Origin: Chryseobacterium nepalense
GTDB lineage: Bacteria > Bacteroidota > Bacteroidia > Flavobacteriales > Weeksellaceae
Assembly: GCF_023195755.1 (NCBI RefSeq)
Contig: NZ_CP096203.1
Span: 2,914,001-2,978,000, forward strand
DNA: 64,000 bases
Reading direction: 5' to 3'
Below the pieces are notes generated by a model, which was not told the DNA's origin, made no database searches, and saw only the letters and a list, made by a program, of their open reading frames with translations. Within the stretch, counting starts at the first letter, position 1; each line of letters begins with the position of its first letter. Made by a program: the position numbers and the translations under genes. Of the stretch, positions 15,223-23,543 are shown one piece after another.

Positions 15223-16587
15223 ATGCAACTGTACAACACCTTAAGCGCAGAAGAAAGAGCTCGACTTATAGATGAGGCCGGAAAAGAGCGTCTTACATTA
15301 TCTTTCTATGCGTATGCCAAAATTGAAGATCCTAAAAAATTTCGTGACGATTTATTTATAGCCTGGAATGCGCTGGATGCATTAGGACGGATTTATGTTG
15401 CTCATGAAGGTATTAATGCTCAGATGAGTGTTCCTGCGGATAATTTTGATGCATTTCGTGAAACGCTTGAGGCATATGAGTTCATGCGGGGTATTCGTCT
15501 TAATGTAGCAGTGGAGCAGGATAATCATTCATTCTTAAAATTAACCATCAAAGTCAGAAATAAAATCGTTGCCGATGGTCTGAACGATGAAACTTTTGAT
15601 GTTACCAATAAAGGCGTTCATTTAAAGGCAAAAGAATTTAATGAATTGCTTGAAGATCCTAATACGATTGTTGTAGATTTCAGAAATCACTATGAAAGCG
15701 AAGTAGGCCATTTTGAAGGGGCCATCACGCCGGATGTTGAAAATTTCAGAGAAAGCCTGCCTATTATCAACGAACAACTACAGGATTTCAAAGAAGATAA
15801 AAACCTCTTGATGTACTGTACCGGAGGAATCCGTTGTGAAAAGGCAAGTGCCTATTTCAAGCATCAGGGTTTTAAAAATGTTTTCCAGCTGGAAGGAGGA
15901 ATTATTGAATATACCCGCCAGATTAAAGAAGAGGGGATTCAGAGTAAATTTATCGGAAAAAATTTTGTGTTTGACCACAGGTTAGGTGAGCGAATTACCG
16001 ACGATATTATTGCACAGTGCCACCAGTGCGGAAAACCGTGTGACAACCATACCAATTGTGCAAACGATGCCTGTCATTTATTGTTTATTCAGTGTGACGA
16101 GTGTAAGACGGCGATGGAAAACTGCTGTTCCACAGAATGCCAGGAAACAATTCATATGCCATGGGAAGAACAGGTAAAACTGAGAAAAGGACTGCAGGTT
16201 GGAAATAAAGTTTTCAGAAAAGGAAAATCCGAAGCATTGAAGTTTAAAAAGTCAGGTGATTTACCGGATGTGCCTTTAGCAAAAGCAGCAAAACCTGAAA
16301 CAAAGGATATCCGCCAGAAAATCAAAATCAAAAAAACATTGATCGGAAAAGCAGAGCATTACTATTCAAAATCTAAAATTGCCCAGTTCTTAATTGAGAA
16401 TGGTGAGCTTGCCGTAGGGGATAAGGTTTTGATTTCCGGGCCTACAACAGGGGAACAGGAAGTGACAATATCTGATATTTTTGTTAACGGAAATTTTAAC
16501 AATCTTGCAAAAGCTGGAGATCAGATTACTTTCGGGCTTCCTTTCAGAGTTCGTTTATCGGACAAATTATATAAAATTACCGAGTAA
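15223..16587 (+). CDS. trhO: tRNA uridine-34 hydroxylation protein TrhO (rhodanese family)
   Basis: The protein is 454 aa from ATG 15223. The N-terminal ~100 residues form the ferredoxin-like domain of the UPF0176/YceA family. A rhodanese domain follows (about 120-220) with the active-site loop CTGGIRC (first Cys about 199). A Cys/His-rich segment (about 265-305, beginning CHQCGKPC) comes next, then a long basic extension. E. coli YceA is about 350 aa, so the extra ~100 C-terminal residues are notable and include a small beta domain near the end (GDKVLISGPTTGEQEV). TrhO makes 5-hydroxyuridine at tRNA position 34 in an O2-dependent manner. Confidence 0.9.
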   Translation: MQLYNTLSAEERARLIDEAGKERLTLSFYAYAKIEDPKKFRDDLFIAWNALDALGRIYVAHEGINAQMSVPADNFDAFRETLEAYEFMRGIRLNVAVEQDNHSFLKLTIKVRNKIVADGLNDETFDVTNKGVHLKAKEFNELLEDPNTIVVDFRNHYESEVGHFEGAITPDVENFRESLPIINEQLQDFKEDKNLLMYCTGGIRCEKASAYFKHQGFKNVFQLEGGIIEYTRQIKEEGIQSKFIGKNFVFDHRLGERITDDIIAQCHQCGKPCDNHTNCANDACHLLFIQCDECKTAMENCCSTECQETIHMPWEEQVKLRKGLQVGNKVFRKGKSEALKFKKSGDLPDVPLAKAAKPETKDIRQKIKIKKTLIGKAEHYYSKSKIAQFLIENGELAVGDKVLISGPTTGEQEVTISDIFVNGNFNNLAKAGDQITFGLPFRVRLSDKLYKITE

Positions 16588-16604
16588 TGTTTTAGGCCTT
16601 GAAA

Positions 16605-16678
16605 CTCCGTAGAGTTTTGTCTGTGTAGAACAAAGTTTTGAAAATAATAAAATGGCGCTCCGTAGGAGCGCTATCTTT
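16605..16678 (+). repeat. Two CTCCGTAG-type hairpin units between trhO and the cyclo-ligase gene
   Basis: AAACTC-CGTA-GAGTTT (about 16602-16617) is followed by GGCGCTCC-GTA-GGAGCGCT (about 16653-16672) and then CTTTTTT. The second hairpin can terminate trhO transcription. The shared CTCCGTAG core suggests two members of an interspersed flavobacterial repeat family; copy number is not testable here. Confidence 0.5.
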
Positions 16679-16693
16679 TTTATAAATTTAGTT

Positions 16694-17272
16694 ATGAAAA
16701 AATCTGAGCTTAGAAAAAAATATTTGGAGAAGAGAAAGTTCTTTTCTGATGAAGAAATCTTTCAGAAATCTGAAAATATCTTTAAAAATTTTATTGAATA
16801 TTTCAAACCTTTACCGCAGCAAAAAGCACACATTTTCATTCCTATTAATAAATTCAGGGAAATTAATACCCGGTTTTTCACAAGTTATTTTTTTAGTCGA
16901 AATATCAGGGTATTTGTGCCTAAGATAGTTGATACAATGCTGATTTCCGTAGAAATTTTTGAGGATACGGCATTCTTGTTAAATCAATGGGGTATCTTGG
17001 AGCCTGTTAGCAATGATGATTCAGGGATTACAGATTTTGATTATGTAATTACCCCTTTGCTGTATGCTGATAAAAACGGCAATAGAGTAGGATACGGAAA
17101 AGGTTTTTATGATGATTTTTTCAGAAATATTTCTTCGGAATCAAAAAAAATCGGAGTTAATTATTTTAACCCCGATGAAAATATCGATGATGTCCGGAAA
17201 GAGGACATTTCTTTGGATTATCTGGTTACACCTACCGATGTACTGTCTTTTTTTAATAAAGGATTGGAATAA
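16694..17272 (+). CDS. 5-formyltetrahydrofolate cyclo-ligase
   Basis: The protein is 192 aa from ATG 16694; an in-frame ATG at 16652 lies in the preceding hairpin and is rejected. It has the family's N-terminal Lys/Arg-rich helix (MKKSELRKKYLEKRK) and the ATP/substrate motif GYGKGFYDDF near residue 138. It converts 5-formyl-THF to 5,10-methenyl-THF using ATP. The last 55 nt overlap the 3' end of the convergent lipoprotein gene. Confidence 0.92.
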   Translation: MKKSELRKKYLEKRKFFSDEEIFQKSENIFKNFIEYFKPLPQQKAHIFIPINKFREINTRFFTSYFFSRNIRVFVPKIVDTMLISVEIFEDTAFLLNQWGILEPVSNDDSGITDFDYVITPLLYADKNGNRVGYGKGFYDDFFRNISSESKKIGVNYFNPDENIDDVRKEDISLDYLVTPTDVLSFFNKGLE

Positions 17273-17802
17273 AAGTTCAGAAAGAAAAATTTAAACTCCT
17301 TTTTTGTATTCGGTGTGGAAACAAGAATGTATTGTGCATTTTTCTCAAACGTGCCCAACGTTTTATTCTTATTGTCGAAATATTCTACACTAAATTTTGC
17401 AAAATCCAGCGTATCCTGATTATAGATGTCTTTATATACTTCCAGGTTATTTACCTTAACGGTTTTTACCTTCAGGCTGTCCAGCTCATGAAAAAGATTT
17501 TTGAAAGTAAGACTGTCAGGTTTATGAAAATAACTCTGCATCTGGGAATAGATCAGGGTATCAATTTCCGTATTTTTATTTCCGGATAAATACAGTGTTG
17601 ACAGGTCAAGAAGTTCCTGAACTTTTTGTTTGGTAATGTAATTAATAGCCTGTGCGCTATCCATCTGTACTGCAGGATAGGTTTTGGTATTATTGCTGTT
17701 TCGAAGCTTGTCCAGGTCACTTATTTCAGTTTTTTTGTTGTTACAGGAAACAAATGCAAGAAGCAGAACTGTAAATATTAAAAAGTTATTTATTCTTTTC
17801 AT
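17218..17802 (-). CDS. Hypothetical lipoprotein
   Basis: The protein is 194 aa from ATG 17802 (ATG 17811 adds three residues). The lipobox is FVSC (Cys about 20), followed by an Asn/Lys/Thr-rich mature protein with alternating helices and strands and no recognised domain. The start overlaps the stop of the upstream membrane protein gene (17786), so the two are translationally coupled and probably functionally linked. The 3' end overlaps the convergent cyclo-ligase gene by 55 nt. Confidence 0.8.
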   Translation of the reverse strand: MKRINNFLIFTVLLLAFVSCNNKKTEISDLDKLRNSNNTKTYPAVQMDSAQAINYITKQKVQELLDLSTLYLSGNKNTEIDTLIYSQMQSYFHKPDSLTFKNLFHELDSLKVKTVKVNNLEVYKDIYNQDTLDFAKFSVEYFDNKNKTLGTFEKNAQYILVSTPNTKKEFKFFFLNFYSNPLLKKDSTSVGVTR

Positions 17803-18949
17803 CTGTTGCAATTTTAAATTTGATGGAGATGATTTTTCCGTTATTGTCTTTTTTCATTTCAATAACACTTAAATTTTTCAGGGATGTAGTAGGGGTTGTT
17901 ACCAGGGTAATATATTTTTGTTTGTCCAGCCTTTCTATTCCGTAGATATTATTGTCATAAATTTGGTAAATAACAGCATTACTGCTGATGAGGCTTTCCA
18001 GCTGATTTCTTTTTCTTTTGAGTTCCTCAGGATCTCCATTAGCATCTTTAATAGAGAAATAATAGGCCGCCATCTTATAATCATCCGGTTTCAATTCAAT
18101 AATTTCTTCATCTGGTGCGTTTTCCAGGCTTCTGTTGATTTCCAGGTACTCATAAAATGGTGAACTGATCTGCATTTTCAGATTCTTATCCTTCGTAGAG
18201 TAATAAAAACATTCTCCAGGCTTGATTTTATAAAGAATCGGGGATTCGTTTTCCTTGATCACTTTAATTTCGATGGTGTTTACAACACCAACCCCTCTGT
18301 CTGCGTCAGTGAAACAGTATTTATATGTTTTTGAAAAAATAACATCTTTGAATCCCAAAAGCCCTGTAAGAATTACCAGAACAGAGGTTACAAGAGCCCA
18401 GACGTTTTTTCGAACGAAGCTTTTCTTTGGTTTCGACTCATTGGTGCTAATTGCGATAGGCAATTCTTGTTTTTGATTAATTATTTGATTTTCAGTAATT
18501 GATTTTTGTAAATCTGTATTTTCAGGTGCTTTTCGGTCCTGTTTTTGAACTGAAATTTCATCTGCTGAGAAAACAGGGGATTCTGAAACTGTTTTTTCAA
18601 TTTCAACAAGATCTTCATCGGTCATTTCTTCATCATCCTTTAGAAATTCTCCGGCAAAAAGGTGTTGCTTTTTGAATTCGTACCAAGACTCATAACCCGC
18701 ATAAATACTCAATAAATTAAGCATATCAATTCTGGGTAATTTGGTAACGGGTGAATTTTTAAAATAGGTATAAAAAGATTTTTCGCTGATGTTTCCTTTC
18801 GCTTTTTTGCGAAGGTCTTCCTGAAAATAAATGATATCAATTCCCTTCCATTTAGAAATATCATCATAGGAAGGGGTATGTTCTTTCAGGTATTGAGCCT
18901 GTACATCCTTTTTCAGCTGCTCAAAGTGTAATAAATCTAAATCAGTCAA
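17786..18949 (-). CDS. Single-pass membrane protein with N-terminal helical domain
   Basis: The protein is 387 aa. Residues 1-95 form a soluble helical domain containing ISEKSFYTYF and LLSIYAGYESWYEFK, which looks like a small bundle or possibly a helix-turn-helix module. An acidic linker follows (about 100-175), then one transmembrane helix (about 186-206, VWALVTSVLVILTGLLGF), and a C-terminal domain presumably outside the membrane. A cytoplasmic N-terminus and periplasmic C-terminus would suit a signalling role together with the coupled lipoprotein, but this is inference. No characterised family recognised. Confidence 0.75.
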   Translation of the reverse strand: MTDLDLLHFEQLKKDVQAQYLKEHTPSYDDISKWKGIDIIYFQEDLRKKAKGNISEKSFYTYFKNSPVTKLPRIDMLNLLSIYAGYESWYEFKKQHLFAGEFLKDDEEMTDEDLVEIEKTVSESPVFSADEISVQKQDRKAPENTDLQKSITENQIINQKQELPIAISTNESKPKKSFVRKNVWALVTSVLVILTGLLGFKDVIFSKTYKYCFTDADRGVGVVNTIEIKVIKENESPILYKIKPGECFYYSTKDKNLKMQISSPFYEYLEINRSLENAPDEEIIELKPDDYKMAAYYFSIKDANGDPEELKRKRNQLESLISSNAVIYQIYDNNIYGIERLDKQKYITLVTTPTTSLKNLSVIEMKKDNNGKIISIKFKIATDEKNK

Positions 18950-19055
18950 TTTATTTTAAAATAATTAAATTATTGATTATCATGTATATTTATTTGTAAA
19001 TCTATTTTACAAAGGTATTACAATTATTTTTCTTAAACAAATTTTCTATCTGCTA

Positions 19056-19063
19056 TACCTTTG
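19056..19063 (+). promoter_or_regulatory. -7 box of the Ala/Lys-rich lipoprotein promoter
   Basis: TACCTTTG matches TAnnTTTG and lies about 70 nt upstream of ATG 19134. No clear -33 TTG. The 183-bp gap between the divergent genes holds no other feature that I can support. Confidence 0.45.
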
Positions 19064-19133
19064 TCTCGTTCAAATAACCGAACAGAGAAAAGATTTTATA
19101 AAACAATATTAACAAAATTAAATTTAATTTATT

Positions 19134-19400
19134 ATGAAAAAGTCATTATTCGTAGCTGCTATCGCTGCTATCTCTTTAGTTGCTTGTAAAAAAACTGAAA
19201 CTAACTCAACTGACGCTTCTAAAGATTCAGTAAACGCTACTGCTGATTCAGCTACTACAGCTATCGATTCTACAGCTGATGCTACTGTAGATTCAGTAAA
19301 AGCTAACGCTGATGCTGCTAAAGATTCAGTTAAAGCTGATGCTAAAGTAGCTAAAGAAGAAGTTAAAGCTGAAGCTAAGAAAGAAGAAGCTGCTAAATAA
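19134..19400 (+). CDS. Small Ala/Lys/Asp-rich repeat lipoprotein
   Basis: The protein is 88 aa with lipobox LVAC (Cys about 18). The mature part is low-complexity and built of near-repeats such as DSVKANADAAKDSVKADAK, with a roughly 11-residue period, then KEEVKAEAKKEEAAK. The pattern predicts a long amphipathic helix resembling LEA-like or apolipoprotein-like repeats. Codon use is strongly biased to GCT, GAT and AAA, consistent with high expression. It has its own promoter and terminator. The antisense frame at 19124-19435 is also open but is an artefact of the repeat composition. Confidence 0.85.
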   Translation: MKKSLFVAAIAAISLVACKKTETNSTDASKDSVNATADSATTAIDSTADATVDSVKANADAAKDSVKADAKVAKEEVKAEAKKEEAAK

Positions 19401-19425
19401 TTAAAGCACGCTTTAAAAATAAAAG

Positions 19426-19454
19426 AACCGCTCACTCAGTGATGCGGTTTTTTT
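19426..19454 (+). terminator. Terminator after the repeat lipoprotein
   Basis: AACCGC and GCGGTT flank an inner TCACT/AGTGA stem, followed by seven T. Confidence 0.85.
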
Positions 19455-19491
19455 ATGCTCAAAATTCTCCAATATGGTAATACTGCAGTTA

Positions 19492-20259
19492 TCAAACTGT
19501 TTTTTGTCTCAGTGCTTCATAGCAGGTAATAGCTACGGCATTACTCAGATTCAGTGAATCGATGCTTCCCGTCATAGGAATGAGGGTGTTTTTTCCTTTT
19601 CCTATCCAGAAGTCACTCAGGCCAGAATGCTCCGTTCCAAATACCACAGCTGATTTCTCTTTGAAATCTCTTGTATATAGATCTTTTGAACTTTCATCCA
19701 TAATGGTAGTGTAAATTTCATAACCGTTTTTACTCAGGAACTCTAAAGTCTCCTCATTTGCTGCCTGAAAAACGTTCATTCCGAAAAGACAGCCTACACT
19801 TGATCTTATGACATTGGGATTGTAAAAATCTGTTTTTCCGTCGGAAACAATAAGTCCGTCAATCCCAAAAGCTTCACAACTCCTTAAAATGGCGCCTAAA
19901 TTTCCGGGCTTCTCAACACCCTCTACCACAATGATCGTAGAATCTGCTTTAGGCTTAAATGAAAATAAATCGGTTTCTTTTGTTTTATAAACCCCGATAA
20001 TTCCTTCTGAGCTTCCGCGGTATGCAATCTTTTCATACACTTTTTCGCTTACAAGATGAATTTTACCTTTTGGAAATTCTTTCTGAAAGATATTTTCACA
20101 TATGAAAAACTCAACAGGTTCAAAACCGAAGGTTTGTGCCCTCTCATTTTCCTGCTGTCCTTCCACCGCAAAAACTTCCGACTTTTTACGAAATCTGTTA
20201 TCGGTAAGGAGTTTAGTAATGTATTTTACTTTTTCGTTCTGAAAACTTTCTATTAACAT
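19492..20259 (-). CDS. SpoU/TrmH-family RNA 2'-O-methyltransferase
   Basis: The protein is 255 aa. The N-terminal substrate-binding domain (FAVEGQQENERA) is followed by the SPOUT knot with its three motifs: GNLGAILRSCEAFG, VFGTEHSGLS and SIDSLNLSNAVAI. It uses SAM to methylate a ribose 2'-OH in rRNA or tRNA. The exact target (23S rRNA like RlmB, or tRNA) cannot be told from the sequence. A -7 box TAATTTTG is found at 20281-20274. Confidence 0.9.
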   Translation of the reverse strand: MLIESFQNEKVKYITKLLTDNRFRKKSEVFAVEGQQENERAQTFGFEPVEFFICENIFQKEFPKGKIHLVSEKVYEKIAYRGSSEGIIGVYKTKETDLFSFKPKADSTIIVVEGVEKPGNLGAILRSCEAFGIDGLIVSDGKTDFYNPNVIRSSVGCLFGMNVFQAANEETLEFLSKNGYEIYTTIMDESSKDLYTRDFKEKSAVVFGTEHSGLSDFWIGKGKNTLIPMTGSIDSLNLSNAVAITCYEALRQKTV

Positions 20260-20305
20260 GTTGCAAAATTATGTAAAATCTTTTTAAGATCCCTCTGATA
20301 AATGC

Positions 20306-20352
20306 GCCTTAAGATTAAGCTCCGGCCGAAGGCCAGAGCTTAATCTTAAGGC
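20306..20352. repeat. Long near-perfect intergenic palindrome
   Basis: A 17-bp arm (starting GCCTTAAGATTAAGC) is followed by a single C/A mismatch, then GGCC-GAA-GGCC, and the perfect complementary arm. No T-run follows on either strand, so it is not a canonical terminator. It lies between the - strand rmuC and methyltransferase genes. Confidence 0.8.
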
Positions 20353-20364
20353 TATATTGAAAAT

Positions 20365-21873
20365 TTACTCCCCGGAAATATCAAGATGTACCTGCGAGCT
20401 GTCGATAAGGCTCTGTGGGAGTTCTTTTTTGTTTTTTATCCCCAGCTGCTTAAGTTTTTGAGTTTGTATTACCAGATTGTCATTTCCTGTAGATAGCTGT
20501 TTAAATGCATCATTATAAACATTTTTCGCCAGATCAAGATTTTTACCTACTTTTTCCAGGTTGTCTATAAAACCGACAAATTTATCATACAGCCGGGCGC
20601 CGCGGTCTGCGATTTCCATAGAGTTCCGGTTCTGGTATTCACGTTTCCAGAGATCGGAGATCAGTTTTAGGGAAGTGATCAGATTACTTGGATTCAATAA
20701 TAAAATCCGTCTTTCGTATGCATAATTCCAGAGATCCTGGTCTGCCTGCATTGCTGCAATATAAGCCGGTTCGCTCGGAATGAACATCATTACGAAATCA
20801 AGAGATTTCCCGTAATCATCGTAAGCTTTCTGGCTCAGTTGAGCGATATGGTTTTTGATGGATGACAGATGCTGGTTCAGTTTTATACGATATACATCCT
20901 GATCGGCTTCATCCACAAGCTCAGTAAAAGCGGTAAGAGAAACTTTTGAATCAATAATTACATTTCGTTCGTCCGGATATTTTACCACGGCGTCGGGGCG
21001 CATTTTCTTACCGGAGAATTCTGAAAACAGTGCTTTATTGTCTTCGTCTCTGAGCTCGTGTTCCAGGAAATATTCCCTGCCTTTTACCAGCCCTGATTTT
21101 TCAAGGATACTTTCAAGGATCATTTCTCCCCAGTTACCCTGCGTTTTGCTTTCGCCTTTCAAGGCACGGGTCAATTTTTTGGCATCTTCTGAAATTTGCT
21201 GATTCAGCTCGGCGAGTTCTTTAACTCTTTCTGCCAGTGAAAAGCGCTCTTTATTTTCTTTTTCATAGGCTTCATTAACACGGTTTTTGAGATCAGTAAT
21301 TTTTTCCTGAAAAGGCTCCAGGATGGTTTTGAGATTATGCTGATTCAGAGTGGTGAATTTTTCTGCCTTTTCTTCTAAAATTTTATTGGCGAGATTCTCA
21401 AACTGCAATTTGGATTCTTCCTGAATTTTGGTTATTTCCTGTTTTTGGGTTTCAAGAGATTTCTGTAAGCTTTCATTGATAGCAGAAATTTCAGAGTTTT
21501 TTGCAAAGAGTGCCTGTTTCTCTGTCAGAAGACTTTCAATCTGGGAAGTTTGCTTTAAATGTATTTGTTTTTGCTCAGTAAACTGGGTGTTCAATGAGGT
21601 GTATTCTGCTGAAATTTTTGCAAATTCATTTTTTAAGTCATTCAAAAGGTCGGTTTGCTGAAGGGTTATTTCTTTATCATTCATGATTTGTAGATTCAGC
21701 TCCTGGATTTTGAGATTTGAATTTTCCAGATCAGAATTGCTTTTGATATAAAGATTATTCAGTTCGTCAAAGGATTTTCTTGAAATCATTGACGATTTTA
21801 AGGCAAAATACTGAATGACAGACCCGATAAATCCGCCTGCGATACATCCTAATATTAAATATGTGATCTCCAT
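20365..21873 (-). CDS. rmuC: DNA recombination protein RmuC
   Basis: The protein is 502 aa. An N-terminal membrane helix (residues 3-25) is followed by a long coiled coil (about 35-200, Gln/Glu/Lys rich). The RmuC nuclease-like domain comes next (about 230-440), containing TQGNWGEMILESILE and VIIDSKVSLTAF. In E. coli RmuC limits inversions at short repeats. Length and domain order are typical. It is monocistronic as far as visible. Confidence 0.93.
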   Translation of the reverse strand: MEITYLILGCIAGGFIGSVIQYFALKSSMISRKSFDELNNLYIKSNSDLENSNLKIQELNLQIMNDKEITLQQTDLLNDLKNEFAKISAEYTSLNTQFTEQKQIHLKQTSQIESLLTEKQALFAKNSEISAINESLQKSLETQKQEITKIQEESKLQFENLANKILEEKAEKFTTLNQHNLKTILEPFQEKITDLKNRVNEAYEKENKERFSLAERVKELAELNQQISEDAKKLTRALKGESKTQGNWGEMILESILEKSGLVKGREYFLEHELRDEDNKALFSEFSGKKMRPDAVVKYPDERNVIIDSKVSLTAFTELVDEADQDVYRIKLNQHLSSIKNHIAQLSQKAYDDYGKSLDFVMMFIPSEPAYIAAMQADQDLWNYAYERRILLLNPSNLITSLKLISDLWKREYQNRNSMEIADRGARLYDKFVGFIDNLEKVGKNLDLAKNVYNDAFKQLSTGNDNLVIQTQKLKQLGIKNKKELPQSLIDSSQVHLDISGE

Positions 21874-21990
21874 TTTTCAAAATTACAAAAAGCAAAGCTG
21901 ATTTCTTTTGCGGGAAACCGTAAGTTTTAATTTGGGAATAAAATTTTAAATAGTATTTTATTAAAAGGTTTTACAGCTCGTTTCAAAACG

Positions 21991-21998
21991 TATATTTG
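21991..21998 (+). promoter_or_regulatory. -7 box upstream of SGNH hydrolase
   Basis: TATATTTG is a full -7 match 40 nt before ATG 22039. There is no TTG at N19. Confidence 0.5.
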
Positions 21999-22038
21999 TA
22001 CTGTTATTATTGCATCCGTTTAATTTAAATATTCTTTA

Positions 22039-22698
22039 ATGAAATTCTTAAGTATTGCAGCCATTATTTTTTCAGCCGTATTATCAGGGCAGGATTTTGC
22101 TAATTATGCTAAATATGAAAAACAAAATCAGGAAATTTTATCCCAAAATATTGCTCCGAATACGGTTTTTATGGGTGATTCCATTACAGAGGGCTGGTTT
22201 TCTACAGATCCGTCATTCTTTACAAAACATAATTTTGTAGGGAGAGGAATCAGCGGGCAGGTTACTTCGCAGATGCTTTTGAGATTCAGGGAAGATGTTA
22301 TTAATCTGAAACCGAAACGCGTAATTATTCTTGCAGGAACAAATGATATTGCAGAAAATCAGGGGCCGATTTCTCTGGATAAAGTATTTGGAAATATTGT
22401 TTCAATGGTAGAACTTGCAGAAGCAAATAACATTAAAGTTGTTTTATGCTCTCTTCTTCCTGCATATGATTTTGGGTGGAGAAAGGGTATGCATCCCGCA
22501 GAAAAAGTAATTGCCCTCAATAAAATGATTGAGAATTACGCCAAAAAGCGAAATATTCCCTATATAGATTATCATTCCGAAATGAAAGACTCACGGAACG
22601 GACTTGATAAAATTTATACGGAAGACGAAATTCATCCTACCGCAAAAGGGTATGAGAAAATGGAATCTATTCTGATTAAAAAATTAGGAATAAAATAG
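22039..22698 (+). CDS. Secreted SGNH/GDSL-family esterase
   Basis: The protein is 219 aa with a signal peptide ending near LSG. All SGNH blocks are present: block I VFMGDSITEG (nucleophile Ser), block II Gly in GRGISGQ, block III GTND, and block V DEIHPT (catalytic Asp/His). This resembles the lipase/acylhydrolase group that often removes acetyl or acyl groups from polysaccharides. Substrate unknown. It converges with the next gene; the stop codons are 5 bp apart. Confidence 0.9.
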   Translation: MKFLSIAAIIFSAVLSGQDFANYAKYEKQNQEILSQNIAPNTVFMGDSITEGWFSTDPSFFTKHNFVGRGISGQVTSQMLLRFREDVINLKPKRVIILAGTNDIAENQGPISLDKVFGNIVSMVELAEANNIKVVLCSLLPAYDFGWRKGMHPAEKVIALNKMIENYAKKRNIPYIDYHSEMKDSRNGLDKIYTEDEIHPTAKGYEKMESILIKKLGIK

Positions 22699-22703
22699 TC
22701 TGT

Positions 22704-23459
22704 TTATAAATTCTTAGTTGAGGCAAGAATCTCAATGTTTTTCACAACATTGTTGCTTTCGCATTTTTTTAATTCTTTAAGCAGGGCTGAAGTTGTAAAT
22801 TTTGGATTAATAATCTGCGTGGCAACTTTTGCTGCGGCATAATCAATGATGCCAATAACGGATTCACGTAAAAATGCGGGAGTATTTGAAGTGATAACGG
22901 CTGATGCCCATGAGGTTTCCCTGGCTTTTGAAATGGCAAAATCCAGAACGGTATTGTCTTTGCCGTTTGAAATTTTATCAACTAAATCTACAGGATAGCA
23001 GATTGTATTCAATGAATCCTGAACATTTTGGTTGATCGATGCAATAACGTTGTTGATGTTTTCGAAATCTTTTTTTAAAGGATTAATTTTCCGGTACGGC
23101 ATAATGGACGCTGCAGAAACTCCGAGGTCAAGATTGATATGAGCATTCATGCCGAGAAAAATATGCTGGAGAATCAACAGGTTTTGATTCTTTGCCGCTT
23201 CAAATGCGATATACCATGAATTGGTACATTTTTTACCTTTGGAATACGCTTCCCATGCCTCAAGATAACGGGTGGCAAAGGCAATATCAAGCTGTATCAT
23301 TCTGGCATTGTCCTCGAATTTTTTCTGCTGGATTCCTTTCAGAACCGCTGCGGTCATGATTCGGTAGGTGCAGGCAAAATATCCGATGGGACTTTGGTTT
23401 TGTTTGGCCCAAAGGATAATGTCGTCTAATTTTTTAAGAACTTCTTCAATGGTTTTCAT
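22704..23459 (-). CDS. DUF5995-like protein
   Basis: The protein is 251 aa, soluble, helical, with no signal peptide. The stretches GYFACTYRIMTAAV and GMNAHINLDLGVSAA match what I recall of the DUF5995 family, whose function is unknown. The conserved His/Asn/Asp in MNAHINLDLG could be metal or catalytic residues. A terminator separates it from the upstream pncB operon. Confidence 0.7.
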   Translation of the reverse strand: MKTIEEVLKKLDDIILWAKQNQSPIGYFACTYRIMTAAVLKGIQQKKFEDNARMIQLDIAFATRYLEAWEAYSKGKKCTNSWYIAFEAAKNQNLLILQHIFLGMNAHINLDLGVSAASIMPYRKINPLKKDFENINNVIASINQNVQDSLNTICYPVDLVDKISNGKDNTVLDFAISKARETSWASAVITSNTPAFLRESVIGIIDYAAAKVATQIINPKFTTSALLKELKKCESNNVVKNIEILASTKNL

Positions 23460-23483
23460 GGTTTTGTTTCTTTTAATAAATAT

Positions 23484-23509
23484 AATAAAACCTCACAAAT
23501 TATGCGAGG
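23484..23509 (-). terminator. Terminator of the pncB operon
   Basis: On the - strand CCTCGCA pairs with TGTGAGG (one G-U pair) and is followed by TTTTATT. Confidence 0.65.
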
Positions 23510-23543
23510 CTGTGTTTGGATAATTTATATAGCTAAGACGCTA

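Noticed and set aside
19124-19435. Open frame on the - strand across the repeat lipoprotein (Ala/Ser/Leu-rich).
   Set aside because: It is the complement of a GCT/GAT-repeat gene, has no start context and would include the terminator. The + strand frame has a proper lipoprotein signal.
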